Shown here piece by piece: positions 38,906-47,374 of a DNA stretch of 56,449 nucleotides (position 1 is its first letter; each line of letters starts with the position of its first letter). Made by a program: the position numbers and the translations under genes. The notes beneath the pieces were generated by a model. The model was not told where the DNA came from and made no database searches. It saw only the letters and a program-made list of their open reading frames with translations. This DNA is from a virus, in the IMG/VR virus record IMGVR_UViG_3300020159_000747, positions 1-56,449 of that record, one strand, 5' to 3'.

Positions 38906-41695
38906 CTACGTCTTTGGTTGAGCAAGATACACGGCATAGGAAGCACCTAGGCCAACGTACTCGTCAAGGGCTCCTGCGTTCATACGGCTTTCAATAGCCA
39001 CGCGGTTCTTGTAGTAGTGGCTACGCCCAGCATTAGGAGCAGCGCCTTCCCAGAAGAGCTCAGCTGTAGAGCTAAAACCTACGCTGCCGTCAAAGTACTC
39101 TAATACAAAGAAGCTATTTTCAAATAGAGAAGCGTCTGTATAAAGGATGTCTGATGCCGCTAGTGGGGTCCAGGCTAGCTGCACGTGTGCGTAAGCTGCG
39201 TTATCTGGAGCTACAGCTGTGACTGAAGCTCGTACCCATCCAGTAGCGTTAACAGGGAATGCACTTCCCGACGCCGTACTAATAACTGTCTTGCTTGAGT
39301 TGTACCAAACAATAGATGGTGTTACAGGGTTAGAGGTCTGCCCAGCTTTTACGTACACGCTAAATGAGTACGCAGTCTCAGGGTAGTAGATTCCCATAAG
39401 GTCAGCAGATGTTGTAGTTGACTTAACCAATACTTGGGTAGTTCCTGAAGATGTAACTCTAAACGCGTTTCCAGATTTGTACACTTCTCCAACAGTAACC
39501 GCTGTAGGAACGACAGTTGAACCAGATGCATTAAAGGTTAACTCATTATCACCAGCTGAGAGTAACGTTTTTACTCCATCAAATGGGGCACCCATATTTG
39601 TAACAACTACAACATCGCCAGATTTGTAAGTATGAACTATATCTGTAATAAGTTTTGCTACTCCAGCTGTTAGCTGCTTACTTGTTACTTTGTAAAAATC
39701 AATGTTAGGTTCTGCGGAACCACTAACTACAGAAGAAGTTGCGTTGGTCACTGACCATGGGGTGGTAGGGGATTCAAACCTAGGGTTCTTAAGTTCATTA
39801 ATTCTGTTTGCTTTAAAAGTTAAATGTACAGTTCTAGCATCATCATAAGAGGTTACCGTTGCTGATTTTTCAAACTGAGCGGCGTCAATAAAATGATACT
39901 CATTTAAAGAGCTAGCGCCAACGCTTGAGATAATAATTTGTGGTACAGCGTAGTAACACTCTTGAGCTTTCTGTACAGATAATAGAAGACCAGAACCTGT
40001 TCCACCAAGTAATGAGTTGTTGATAGTAAACACTGTAGTTGTATCAGCACCAGCTCCACCATTAGGGATAGATGCAGATAGTACTACACCGCCGCTAATA
40101 AATACGTTTGCTAAAGGAGTAATGGTTGGTTGTTTTCCAGATACATAAGTTAGGGGAACGTTGGTAAATGAGCCATTACCATACCCAGTTCCACCACTAG
40201 TAATAGCATTTAAAAATAGTTTTGTAGGGGCAACGTCTGTTACGTATGGGCGAGCGCCCAGTGACCCAACAGTATTATTTACAGAAGTACCAGTAGAAGT
40301 TTGGATTAAAACGCCAAAGCGGTCGTACCATTTAACAGCTGCCTGCATAGAACGAGAGTTTAAATTAGAACCGCTGTAGAAACTAAAGGTATAAGTTTGA
40401 CCACTGTCAACAGGTACGCCATCAGTAACAGGGTTGTTATCTCCACAAGATACAGTTACTTCAGCAGTTTCATTTAAAGCATTTTTTATGGCTAACAAGC
40501 CTTTTCTTTTATTAGGAAACAAAGCTGGAGTTGTTGCTTCAACCCATGGCTCTGGTTGCGGAACAATGTAGGGCGCCTCATCAATTGTGTAATTGTAGGC
40601 ATTACGTAAAGATATATCAGGTGAAGTTAAAGAGTAAGAAATAGAATTGTTGTCTACCGCTGTGATAGCTACAGACGTAACTGTTTTATTAAAGATAGGG
40701 TAAGGAACATTAAAAATAAAAATCTTCATTCCAACTTTATATCCGTGGGAACCCACGTATAAACGGCCAGTGTTACTTACTACCGAAACTTGAGTGATTT
40801 CTTTTCTAGCAACTTGGGATAAGGTACCGCTAGAGTTTGGAGACACCCAGTGTCCAACGCCTTCTTCAAAAGAAGCATCGTTGTAATCAAGCAAAATATT
40901 GTGGCTTATTTGAATGCCTTCAGTTGGCTTGTTTGCTACTGTAGCGTCTTTGTTCTCAATAACACCCCATCCAGTAAACCCACGAACATAGTTGCGAAGT
41001 CCGTCACGGCTTCCCTTTGATTTCTCTACAATAAGCGCATCTCTTAGTAGTACACGAGAGCGCTCAAACCCAATCTCAGGTTCATAGTTAATACCAAACT
41101 GAGTTAACAATGGTGCTAGAAGTACTCCAGGAGTTTTTTCTGGGTTGTACTTCTCTCTAGATATCTGAGCTAATGATTTAATATAGTCAAACTGAAACCC
41201 AAAAAGACCTAAGAAGTTTCGTAAATCTGCGTTATCTGTTCCAGAGTTTGCTGTGTATGGCTGGGTTAACTTCATAGCTTCTGGTATGTACTCATATAGC
41301 TTTGTTTGCATTTTGTAATTAAATACAGACAAGCCAGATACTCGTCCAGCAATTACCCACTGCAGCTGTGTTGTTTCTAATACAAATAGAGAGTAATAAA
41401 AGATTCTTGGCTCTGTAGCTGGAAGTGTGTCGTCAAAGAACTGAGGGTCTAAGCCACGTGTAGTATCAAAGACAGTCAAGCCATCCGTAATATTCACAGG
41501 GTAGCCGTACTTGTTTCTTACAATCTTGAGTTTTGCCCAGGCTCCAACAGGAGTAATCCATGACAAAGTAATCTTTCCATAGGAAGTAGAAAGAGCCTGA
41601 AAGTCTTCGGCTACAAATGAAAGCGGAGAATCGGGACCATAGTAGCTTAGAGGAAAATCTAAACTGCTATAGTAATCAAGACCGTAACGTGCCAT
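38906..41695 (-). CDS. Tail protein gpI-like with receptor-type domains (929 aa)
   Basis: Residues 30-130 have a fibronectin III-like pattern (ITLSWITPVGAWAKLKIVRNK). A gpI-type region follows (KLYEYIPEAMKL; NFLGLFGFQFDYIKS; GSRDGLRNYVRGFTGW). The C-terminal ~550 residues are Thr/Ser/Gly-rich beta modules with repeated FSFYSGSN/FSVYVKAG carbohydrate-binding-like units near residues 440 and 785. Last gene of the tail module; gpI joins fibres to the baseplate wedge. Confidence 0.8.
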   Translation of the reverse strand: MARYGLDYYSSLDFPLSYYGPDSPLSFVAEDFQALSTSYGKITLSWITPVGAWAKLKIVRNKYGYPVNITDGLTVFDTTRGLDPQFFDDTLPATEPRIFYYSLFVLETTQLQWVIAGRVSGLSVFNYKMQTKLYEYIPEAMKLTQPYTANSGTDNADLRNFLGLFGFQFDYIKSLAQISREKYNPEKTPGVLLAPLLTQFGINYEPEIGFERSRVLLRDALIVEKSKGSRDGLRNYVRGFTGWGVIENKDATVANKPTEGIQISHNILLDYNDASFEEGVGHWVSPNSSGTLSQVARKEITQVSVVSNTGRLYVGSHGYKVGMKIFIFNVPYPIFNKTVTSVAITAVDNNSISYSLTSPDISLRNAYNYTIDEAPYIVPQPEPWVEATTPALFPNKRKGLLAIKNALNETAEVTVSCGDNNPVTDGVPVDSGQTYTFSFYSGSNLNSRSMQAAVKWYDRFGVLIQTSTGTSVNNTVGSLGARPYVTDVAPTKLFLNAITSGGTGYGNGSFTNVPLTYVSGKQPTITPLANVFISGGVVLSASIPNGGAGADTTTVFTINNSLLGGTGSGLLLSVQKAQECYYAVPQIIISSVGASSLNEYHFIDAAQFEKSATVTSYDDARTVHLTFKANRINELKNPRFESPTTPWSVTNATSSVVSGSAEPNIDFYKVTSKQLTAGVAKLITDIVHTYKSGDVVVVTNMGAPFDGVKTLLSAGDNELTFNASGSTVVPTAVTVGEVYKSGNAFRVTSSGTTQVLVKSTTTSADLMGIYYPETAYSFSVYVKAGQTSNPVTPSIVWYNSSKTVISTASGSAFPVNATGWVRASVTAVAPDNAAYAHVQLAWTPLAASDILYTDASLFENSFFVLEYFDGSVGFSSTAELFWEGAAPNAGRSHYYKNRVAIESRMNAGALDEYVGLGASYAVYLAQPKT

Positions 41696-43407
41696 TAGAG
41701 AGTAATACCTCCAGAAGCACTAACAGTTAGACTTGAAAGTGTTGGGAGCTCACTCTTAGCACACTCAATATCATTAACTTCATATACGGTAATAGAGCCA
41801 GTAGCCGCAGCAGTGCTTACGTTGTTAAAAAGGGCTTCATATGAAATAGTATTGGCACCCTTAGCTGTCACTCTTGCAACACCATTAAAGGTACTGTCTA
41901 CACCAGTCACAGATATAAACTGACCAACAGTTACGTTGTGGTTTATTGAAGTTGTAAGTGTTGCAACTCCACTGCTAAGCACTTTATTAGTTACAGTAAA
42001 TGTCTGGTCGCTAGCTGTTCTTACAAGCTTCTGTAAGTTAGCACGGCTAACGCCTTCAACTCCATCCATAGCTTTTAGTACATCAGAGTAACTAATGTAA
42101 TCATTAAACACTACGTTATTAAAGTCGAATAGATTTTGAACTGCAGCCTTAACATTTTCCAACACCTTATCCTGTCGATAGGTAGGCAGAACAATAATGC
42201 CTCCAGCAACAGTTACTTGAACGTAAGTAGGTGGTTGAAGTGTTACCGTAGTTCCAGCTGGAATCTTATCAACTAGGTATTCGTCAATCTCAGTCTTCAA
42301 GTTGTTAAAGACTACGGATGTTGTAATACCATCGCTTTGTAGGCCGCTGTCTCCATAAGGAGCAAAGTAAACAGTTACGCTGCTATACACATCTGCAACA
42401 GATATAGCTTTAGCCACACCTGATACTTGAATTACAAGAGACGCGTAGTCACTTAGAGACACAGCTCTGTTCAAGGCTCTAATACTCTTAGGAGCATTAA
42501 TACGGATAGAGTCTGTTGACTCTTCATCCGCACCGCCAGAAGCAGCGCCAGAGATTAAACCTGAGTTTTGGTTATTTACAGACAGTCCGTTTGAGGCATT
42601 GGTCTTAATAAACTTAATTGTGTTAGCAGGAATATTTCCAGATGTGCCACCACCTACGCGGTAGGTAGCTTCAAGGCTCACACCATTTAATGGAATTCTT
42701 CCGCTGATGCTGTCACCAAATTGAACAAAGGTTGTTCCATCAGAGTTTGTATAAGTAGAGAACACTGGGTCGTATCCGCTGTAATCAACTAGGTAAGGAA
42801 CCTCTGTATAGATAACACCGTTGACGTCAATCAAGATGCTTCCTTTAATAACTGAAAGCTCTCCAAGTTCAAAGACTTGGTTAGCACTACCATCAGATGT
42901 TCCAATAGTCTCTGCTTCAATAGTTTCACCCTGTGTAGCGATTACAGTATTAGAGCCATTAGTAGCACCAGACTTAGCTGGTACTGTAATTGCACTATTT
43001 GTTTCAAATAGAATCTGTGAGGTAACGCCGTTGTTAGTTATGTTAGCCGCAACTTTTGTACGTTTTGGTACAGTAATAATGTTGGCAGAAGAGTTCTGGA
43101 AAGTAAGAAGTACTTCTGACGGAGTTGTTCTTGTTGGGGTATAACCAAGTAGGCGGGCAATCTGAAGGACAGACTCTCGCTGGCTAGCAGTCTCAATGAA
43201 GGATTCGTTTGCTGTGCGGTCAATGTAGTAATGCAAACCATCGCCAATATAAGCAAACAACTCCAATATGGTCATGCCAAAATCCGCTGGGTCGCGGTTG
43301 GTCCACTGAGGAGCGTAGTAGGGGATTAACTCAATTAGGTCTTCTCGAATAGACGAGTAGTCTCTAGACGTATAATCAACTTGGGGTATGTAGTTATCGT
43401 CAGCCAT
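41695..43407 (-). CDS. Baseplate wedge protein J-like (570 aa)
   Basis: Begins MADDNYIPQVDYTSRDYSSI and continues with ADFGMTILELFAYIGDGLHYY, typical of baseplate J/gp6 proteins, followed by the J core with GGTSGNIPANTI and RALNRAVSLSDYASL. C-terminal ~100 residues are an extra beta domain. Shares TAATG with the gp25-like gene upstream. Confidence 0.92.
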   Translation of the reverse strand: MADDNYIPQVDYTSRDYSSIREDLIELIPYYAPQWTNRDPADFGMTILELFAYIGDGLHYYIDRTANESFIETASQRESVLQIARLLGYTPTRTTPSEVLLTFQNSSANIITVPKRTKVAANITNNGVTSQILFETNSAITVPAKSGATNGSNTVIATQGETIEAETIGTSDGSANQVFELGELSVIKGSILIDVNGVIYTEVPYLVDYSGYDPVFSTYTNSDGTTFVQFGDSISGRIPLNGVSLEATYRVGGGTSGNIPANTIKFIKTNASNGLSVNNQNSGLISGAASGGADEESTDSIRINAPKSIRALNRAVSLSDYASLVIQVSGVAKAISVADVYSSVTVYFAPYGDSGLQSDGITTSVVFNNLKTEIDEYLVDKIPAGTTVTLQPPTYVQVTVAGGIIVLPTYRQDKVLENVKAAVQNLFDFNNVVFNDYISYSDVLKAMDGVEGVSRANLQKLVRTASDQTFTVTNKVLSSGVATLTTSINHNVTVGQFISVTGVDSTFNGVARVTAKGANTISYEALFNNVSTAAATGSITVYEVNDIECAKSELPTLSSLTVSASGGITL

Positions 43408-43817
43408 TATCTAGGCACCTCCAGTAGTGTCTCTCCTGCTCTGCTTAGGATAGCAGTCTTTATCGTTACACTCTCGCTTATCGTGTCTCCCGCATATGTG
43501 TAAAAGACATCGAAGTAGTGCTGCTCGCTACTATCTAAGTTATAAGTAACCTTGGTTAAACTTAATGGCTTTAGCCACATACCAAAGGCAGTTGTTACAG
43601 CCTGATTGATTAAACTTTTAGCAAGTTCTTCTGGTTCAAATACAGCGCTTTTAGCTCCGCTTCCAAAGTTTGGTCGCATAACTCTTTCACCGTAGGCAGT
43701 CATAATTGCAATAACAACTCGGTCCTGCCATATTTTTTTAGGGTCGTTTGTTACAGTAATCGACCCATTTGAGTTAAAAGAAAACGGCAAGCTTATAGCC
43801 GTTGATACATCACTCAT
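43407..43817 (-). CDS. gp25/GPW-like baseplate protein (136 aa)
   Basis: I start at ATG 43817, which overlaps the preceding TGA (ATGA) and has GGGAG upstream; six more residues are open. ERVMRPNFGSGAKSAVFEP is the signature of the gp25-like family. It is a central wedge component that nucleates sheath assembly. Confidence 0.92.
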   Translation of the reverse strand: MSDVSTAISLPFSFNSNGSITVTNDPKKIWQDRVVIAIMTAYGERVMRPNFGSGAKSAVFEPEELAKSLINQAVTTAFGMWLKPLSLTKVTYNLDSSEQHYFDVFYTYAGDTISESVTIKTAILSRAGETLLEVPR

Positions 43818-44368
43818 AGTTCTACTCCCATCCATACTGGAAAGTTAGGGTCTCCAGCAATAAACATAACCCAAACTTTTTGTCCTACCGCTGGCACCAA
43901 CCTGTGTGGCGTGTGCTCAGGGAATTCTGTAGTTATTTCTAAATCATCATTCCATTTGTTCTCTGTATCAGCGTCAGTCTCATGAGCATGGTCTAAGTTC
44001 CACGTACTGTCAGGACTTTTACCTGTGTGGTTATTAGTGTGAGCATCATGAGCCAGGCTGATGGCTACGGTGTGGGTGTGAGAACCAAAGGTACTAACAG
44101 TTGCACCGCTTGTTGTAATGGTTTCTGAGTGAGTAGCGTGAGTGGCATGAGCCTGTAAAAGGGCAGCAACTTCAGAGGCTAGATGTTTCTTATGGTCAGG
44201 GTGATTAGAGTTAGAGGTTACAGGAAGGCATGGTCTTGCCCACTCTGTCATCTCCTGTCCCATGACTTGAGGAACTTGAAGCTTAATTTTGTTTTCGCCT
44301 TCAGGGTCATCGTTATCAGCACAGAGGCCTTCATAAAGTCCGTAGAACTTTGCGTCGTAGTCTTTCAT
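43814..44368 (-). CDS. Spike/OB-fold baseplate protein (gpV/gp5-like), His-rich (184 aa)
   Basis: FYGLYEGLCADNDDPEGENK opens the OB fold and PAVGQKVWVMFIAGDPNFPV closes it, as in gpV/gp5 N-domains. Between them about 100 residues carry 15 His, including HTHTV and DHAHE, like metal-binding HxH tips of spikes. Its small size suggests a compact membrane-piercing tip. Confidence 0.85.
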   Translation of the reverse strand: MKDYDAKFYGLYEGLCADNDDPEGENKIKLQVPQVMGQEMTEWARPCLPVTSNSNHPDHKKHLASEVAALLQAHATHATHSETITTSGATVSTFGSHTHTVAISLAHDAHTNNHTGKSPDSTWNLDHAHETDADTENKWNDDLEITTEFPEHTPHRLVPAVGQKVWVMFIAGDPNFPVWMGVEL

Positions 44369-45705
44369 CGTGTTCTTGCCACCGCCTTAGCAACACGTGC
44401 GGCAGTAGCAGCCGTACGCTTAGGTTCTGTAGAAGCAGTTCGTTTTCCAATCGCTTTATTAGCAGTCTTCCAAACAGCTGCGCTGTTATTAACAGTGGTT
44501 ATCTTACTTCTATTTTTAATCTTTCCAAAACTGTCTTTTGTTGTTGGCGTATATTTAATACCTGTACGAACAAGTTTAGTCTTTGCTTTAATTTTTGTGT
44601 TTTTTTTATTAGGTATTATTACACGGTTTCCACCTACAGGATTTTGAATATCCTGCCCGTCTTCCCAACGATTAGCTTGACCTAAACCATCAGTACCTAA
44701 ACTAACAACAGTTGTATAAACGTAGCTCTTTAAATTTTCTTCTTTAATTTTATGCTCTGTACTTAGTACAGTCCAAAATCCAGAGTAGTTAGGCCCCAGT
44801 CCATTTAAATAAACAGGCATACCTGGTCTTAGTGAAGGATTACCTAAAAGCTCAGCCTCTGCTCTATATGGGAACGCGTTTCTAAGTTCGGCAGCTTCTG
44901 CTTCATACTCAGCTATTTCTGCGTTTGTAGTTACGGCGTCAGTGTTGTACCTATCAAAGAATTCTTCTTGAGTCTTAGCTCGTGTTTTTTTGTTACGCTT
45001 TTGTTTAGTAGCAGCGTAAGCAGACTTACTGTTTTTATCTACGCCGCCTACCGCAACAGCAGCTTTCATATCTCCATCAAAACTTAAAGACTCACTAATA
45101 ATTGGTTTAAAGCTATAGATGCTGCCGAGACCCATACCAACCTGTATTTGAGTAAAGGTTGGAGCTTCAGCCCTAAGCTCTTTGTAATCTTCTAGCAAAG
45201 GCTTTAGATAAACTTCAGTATTTTCGGTTCTTAAACCCCACCCAATTTGTTTAGCTAACTTAACAAGCATCTGCCAGTCCGTTAATCCAGGGTGAGATAT
45301 TTGTTCAAACACTCTGGGGTGTGGGTTAGTTATAGCTACAAGTCCATGCTTACTAGATATCTCATCTACAACCATATCGGCTGTGTAACCTTTATAGAGT
45401 CCTTGAGACGCTTGTTTCAATGGAAAAGAGCCACCAATACAAGTAACAGTAATAAAGTTTTTGCCAGCCGTTTGGTCGGTCTCTACATGATGAATATAAC
45501 CATAGAAATCTCGGCTATCAACCATAGATGAAAAAGTAGCTTCTACAGGAGTGCCTGGTCTAACGTTGTCGTAATCGTATCCCCAGTCTTTAAATGTAAA
45601 CTCTACTACTTCATGTTCATAAAATTTTTGTTTTAAAGTTGCCGAATAAACGTATGTTGGGTCATCAGCGGCATTTGGAAATGAGACAGTTACTCGATTA
45701 GACAT
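44365..45705 (-). CDS. Baseplate hub protein, gpD/gp27-like (446 aa)
   Basis: The N-terminal half fits hub/late-control D proteins (VVEFTFKDWGYDYDNVRPGT; DFYGYIHHVET; LTDWQMLVKLAKQIGWGL). The C-terminal 110 residues are basic and repetitive Lys/Thr/Arg. It would carry the spike encoded next. ATGA overlap. Confidence 0.85.
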   Translation of the reverse strand: MSNRVTVSFPNAADDPTYVYSATLKQKFYEHEVVEFTFKDWGYDYDNVRPGTPVEATFSSMVDSRDFYGYIHHVETDQTAGKNFITVTCIGGSFPLKQASQGLYKGYTADMVVDEISSKHGLVAITNPHPRVFEQISHPGLTDWQMLVKLAKQIGWGLRTENTEVYLKPLLEDYKELRAEAPTFTQIQVGMGLGSIYSFKPIISESLSFDGDMKAAVAVGGVDKNSKSAYAATKQKRNKKTRAKTQEEFFDRYNTDAVTTNAEIAEYEAEAAELRNAFPYRAEAELLGNPSLRPGMPVYLNGLGPNYSGFWTVLSTEHKIKEENLKSYVYTTVVSLGTDGLGQANRWEDGQDIQNPVGGNRVIIPNKKNTKIKAKTKLVRTGIKYTPTTKDSFGKIKNRSKITTVNNSAAVWKTANKAIGKRTASTEPKRTAATAARVAKAVARTR

Positions 45706-45976
45706 TAGGAATCCTTAAGATGGTGCCATTAGGAATGTTCTCAAAGTCATCTACTTCAGGGTTAAATTCAGCAATTAACCACCATAAGCTTGGTCGTCTA
45801 TAGTATTTTTCAGCAATAGAGTCTAGTCTTTCACCAGTTATATATTTATGAGTGTCGTAAGTAACATAGCCAAGCTCACTAAAATCATAAAATACAACTG
45901 GGTTTTTACTAGCACCAGCTTCTACAGCGTAGAAATCAACTAGAGAAAACTCATATCTAGAGCCTGCTTTTATCAT
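45698..45976 (-). CDS. LysM-like baseplate/tail protein (92 aa)
   Basis: YITGERLDSIAEKYYRRPSLWWLIAEFN with DFENIPNGTILRIP is the LysM/gpX-like pattern found between hub and tape-measure genes in contractile systems. Small, no signal peptide; likely an inner baseplate part that contacts the tube. Confidence 0.85.
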   Translation of the reverse strand: MIKAGSRYEFSLVDFYAVEAGASKNPVVFYDFSELGYVTYDTHKYITGERLDSIAEKYYRRPSLWWLIAEFNPEVDDFENIPNGTILRIPNV

Positions 45977-45985
45977 CAGTATCTC

Positions 45986-47374
45986 CTATACAATCATTGA
46001 GCCAGCAAAACAGTCAACTGACATGTTTAGTACTGTTCTTAAAGGAACCATGTTTTCGGCAAAAGATGTGTGGTTGATAGATAAAGAACTTAACCACCCA
46101 ACGTATGACAAGCTGTTCATTGAGCTAATGCTACTGACGTCTCCGCCTAATTCAAAAGCTAAAAGCGTAGGTTGTAGGTATCCTAAGTCCGCTGTTTTTT
46201 TACCTAACAAGTTTTTCCAACCGTCTGCAGAAGCATCTCCAAACTTTCCATCACCATTGATAGCTTTAAATAGATACTCCAAATCAGCCATTGTTCCAAG
46301 CTCGGCAAGTTTTTTAATTTGTAGTGCATAATCTTCAGTTTTTGCTAATGGATGCTTTCCACCGTTTGTGTAATACTGATTAAAGTCTACATAGTTGCCA
46401 TCATTACCAATATTAGCAAGTTGATAAAAATTTCTAATACAAGCAAAATCATTAGTTCTATCTAATGTGATAGATAAGCTAACGCTTTCTTGACCTGGAA
46501 ACGCACCAGATACCGAAGTATACACATCGGCAGATGACGGAGTAATCTCCATGTTTCTATTAACACTGACAGAAATAGACTCAGGATTCCACAAAAATTG
46601 GAATCCGTATTTATAAGAGTCGTCGCCAATAATTGTTCGTCCATCAGGTTTGTAAGTTTTATTTCCAATTTCTTTTTGACGTTTGTCACCCATGGTAGAA
46701 ACTTCGCCAGTTGTTCTATCAATAGAGGTTGCATTAGCTGCGTTGTCGTAATACCAAATTCTACCTCGTCGTGAGCCGTGAAACGCGTACCCAAATCCAC
46801 CTACATCACCTGGGATAACCTCTTGAGGTCTTATTGGAAGGCTCCAATTGTGTGGGGGTAAATTAAAACTATAATTGTAAGGACTAGGAATTGGAGGAGT
46901 CTTTGAGGCTTTTTTACCGCCACCACCTTTGTTTCCACCCTTGCCGCCAGACCCACCAGACCCACCAGTGCCTCCAGGACCAGAGCCCGTTTTGTTTTTA
47001 TTAGCTAGCATCTTACTTAGAGCTAGTGCACCGATAGCTGCAACACCAGTACCAACTGGTCCAGCACTACCGCGGGCAGCAGTAGCGATTCCCGCTCTTG
47101 TAAAACCGTAAATCTTTGAAGCTAAGCTTGGAGCAGCAACTACTGCAGCTCCCTTAAGCGTAGTACCTGCCGTACTCTTAGTTGTTTTAACAACAGAAGT
47201 TTTTACTCCTGGATTTTTGCTCAACTTTAAAACAGTAGTTTTATTACTTTTTATCCCTGTCTTAGTAACGTTGACTGCAACTTTAGCGACGCTTACCGCA
47301 CGTGAGCGAGTAAGGACTGCGGCACCAACACGGATTGCACCTAATGCTAGCGGTACGGCTAATGGAAATGGCAT
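45986..47374 (-). CDS. Virion baseplate/tail protein with Gly-rich linker (462 aa)
   Basis: Begins with a hydrophobic stretch (FPLAVPLALGAIRVGAAVL), then Ala/Thr-rich helices, a Gly/Lys linker around residues 130-155, and a beta-rich C-terminal domain (YKYGFQFLWNPESISVSVNR). The beta domain resembles proteins encoded between LysM protein and tape measure in related phages. Exact location in the tail is unknown. Confidence 0.65.
   Translation of the reverse strand: MPFPLAVPLALGAIRVGAAVLTRSRAVSVAKVAVNVTKTGIKSNKTTVLKLSKNPGVKTSVVKTTKSTAGTTLKGAAVVAAPSLASKIYGFTRAGIATAARGSAGPVGTGVAAIGALALSKMLANKNKTGSGPGGTGGSGGSGGKGGNKGGGGKKASKTPPIPSPYNYSFNLPPHNWSLPIRPQEVIPGDVGGFGYAFHGSRRGRIWYYDNAANATSIDRTTGEVSTMGDKRQKEIGNKTYKPDGRTIIGDDSYKYGFQFLWNPESISVSVNRNMEITPSSADVYTSVSGAFPGQESVSLSITLDRTNDFACIRNFYQLANIGNDGNYVDFNQYYTNGGKHPLAKTEDYALQIKKLAELGTMADLEYLFKAINGDGKFGDASADGWKNLLGKKTADLGYLQPTLLAFELGGDVSSISSMNSLSYVGWLSSLSINHTSFAENMVPLRTVLNMSVDCFAGSMIV

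Noticed and set aside
38583-38921. 112-aa + strand frame opposite the membrane protein
   Set aside because: All surrounding genes are on the - strand, and the - strand frame has three clean hydrophobic segments and a start signal.
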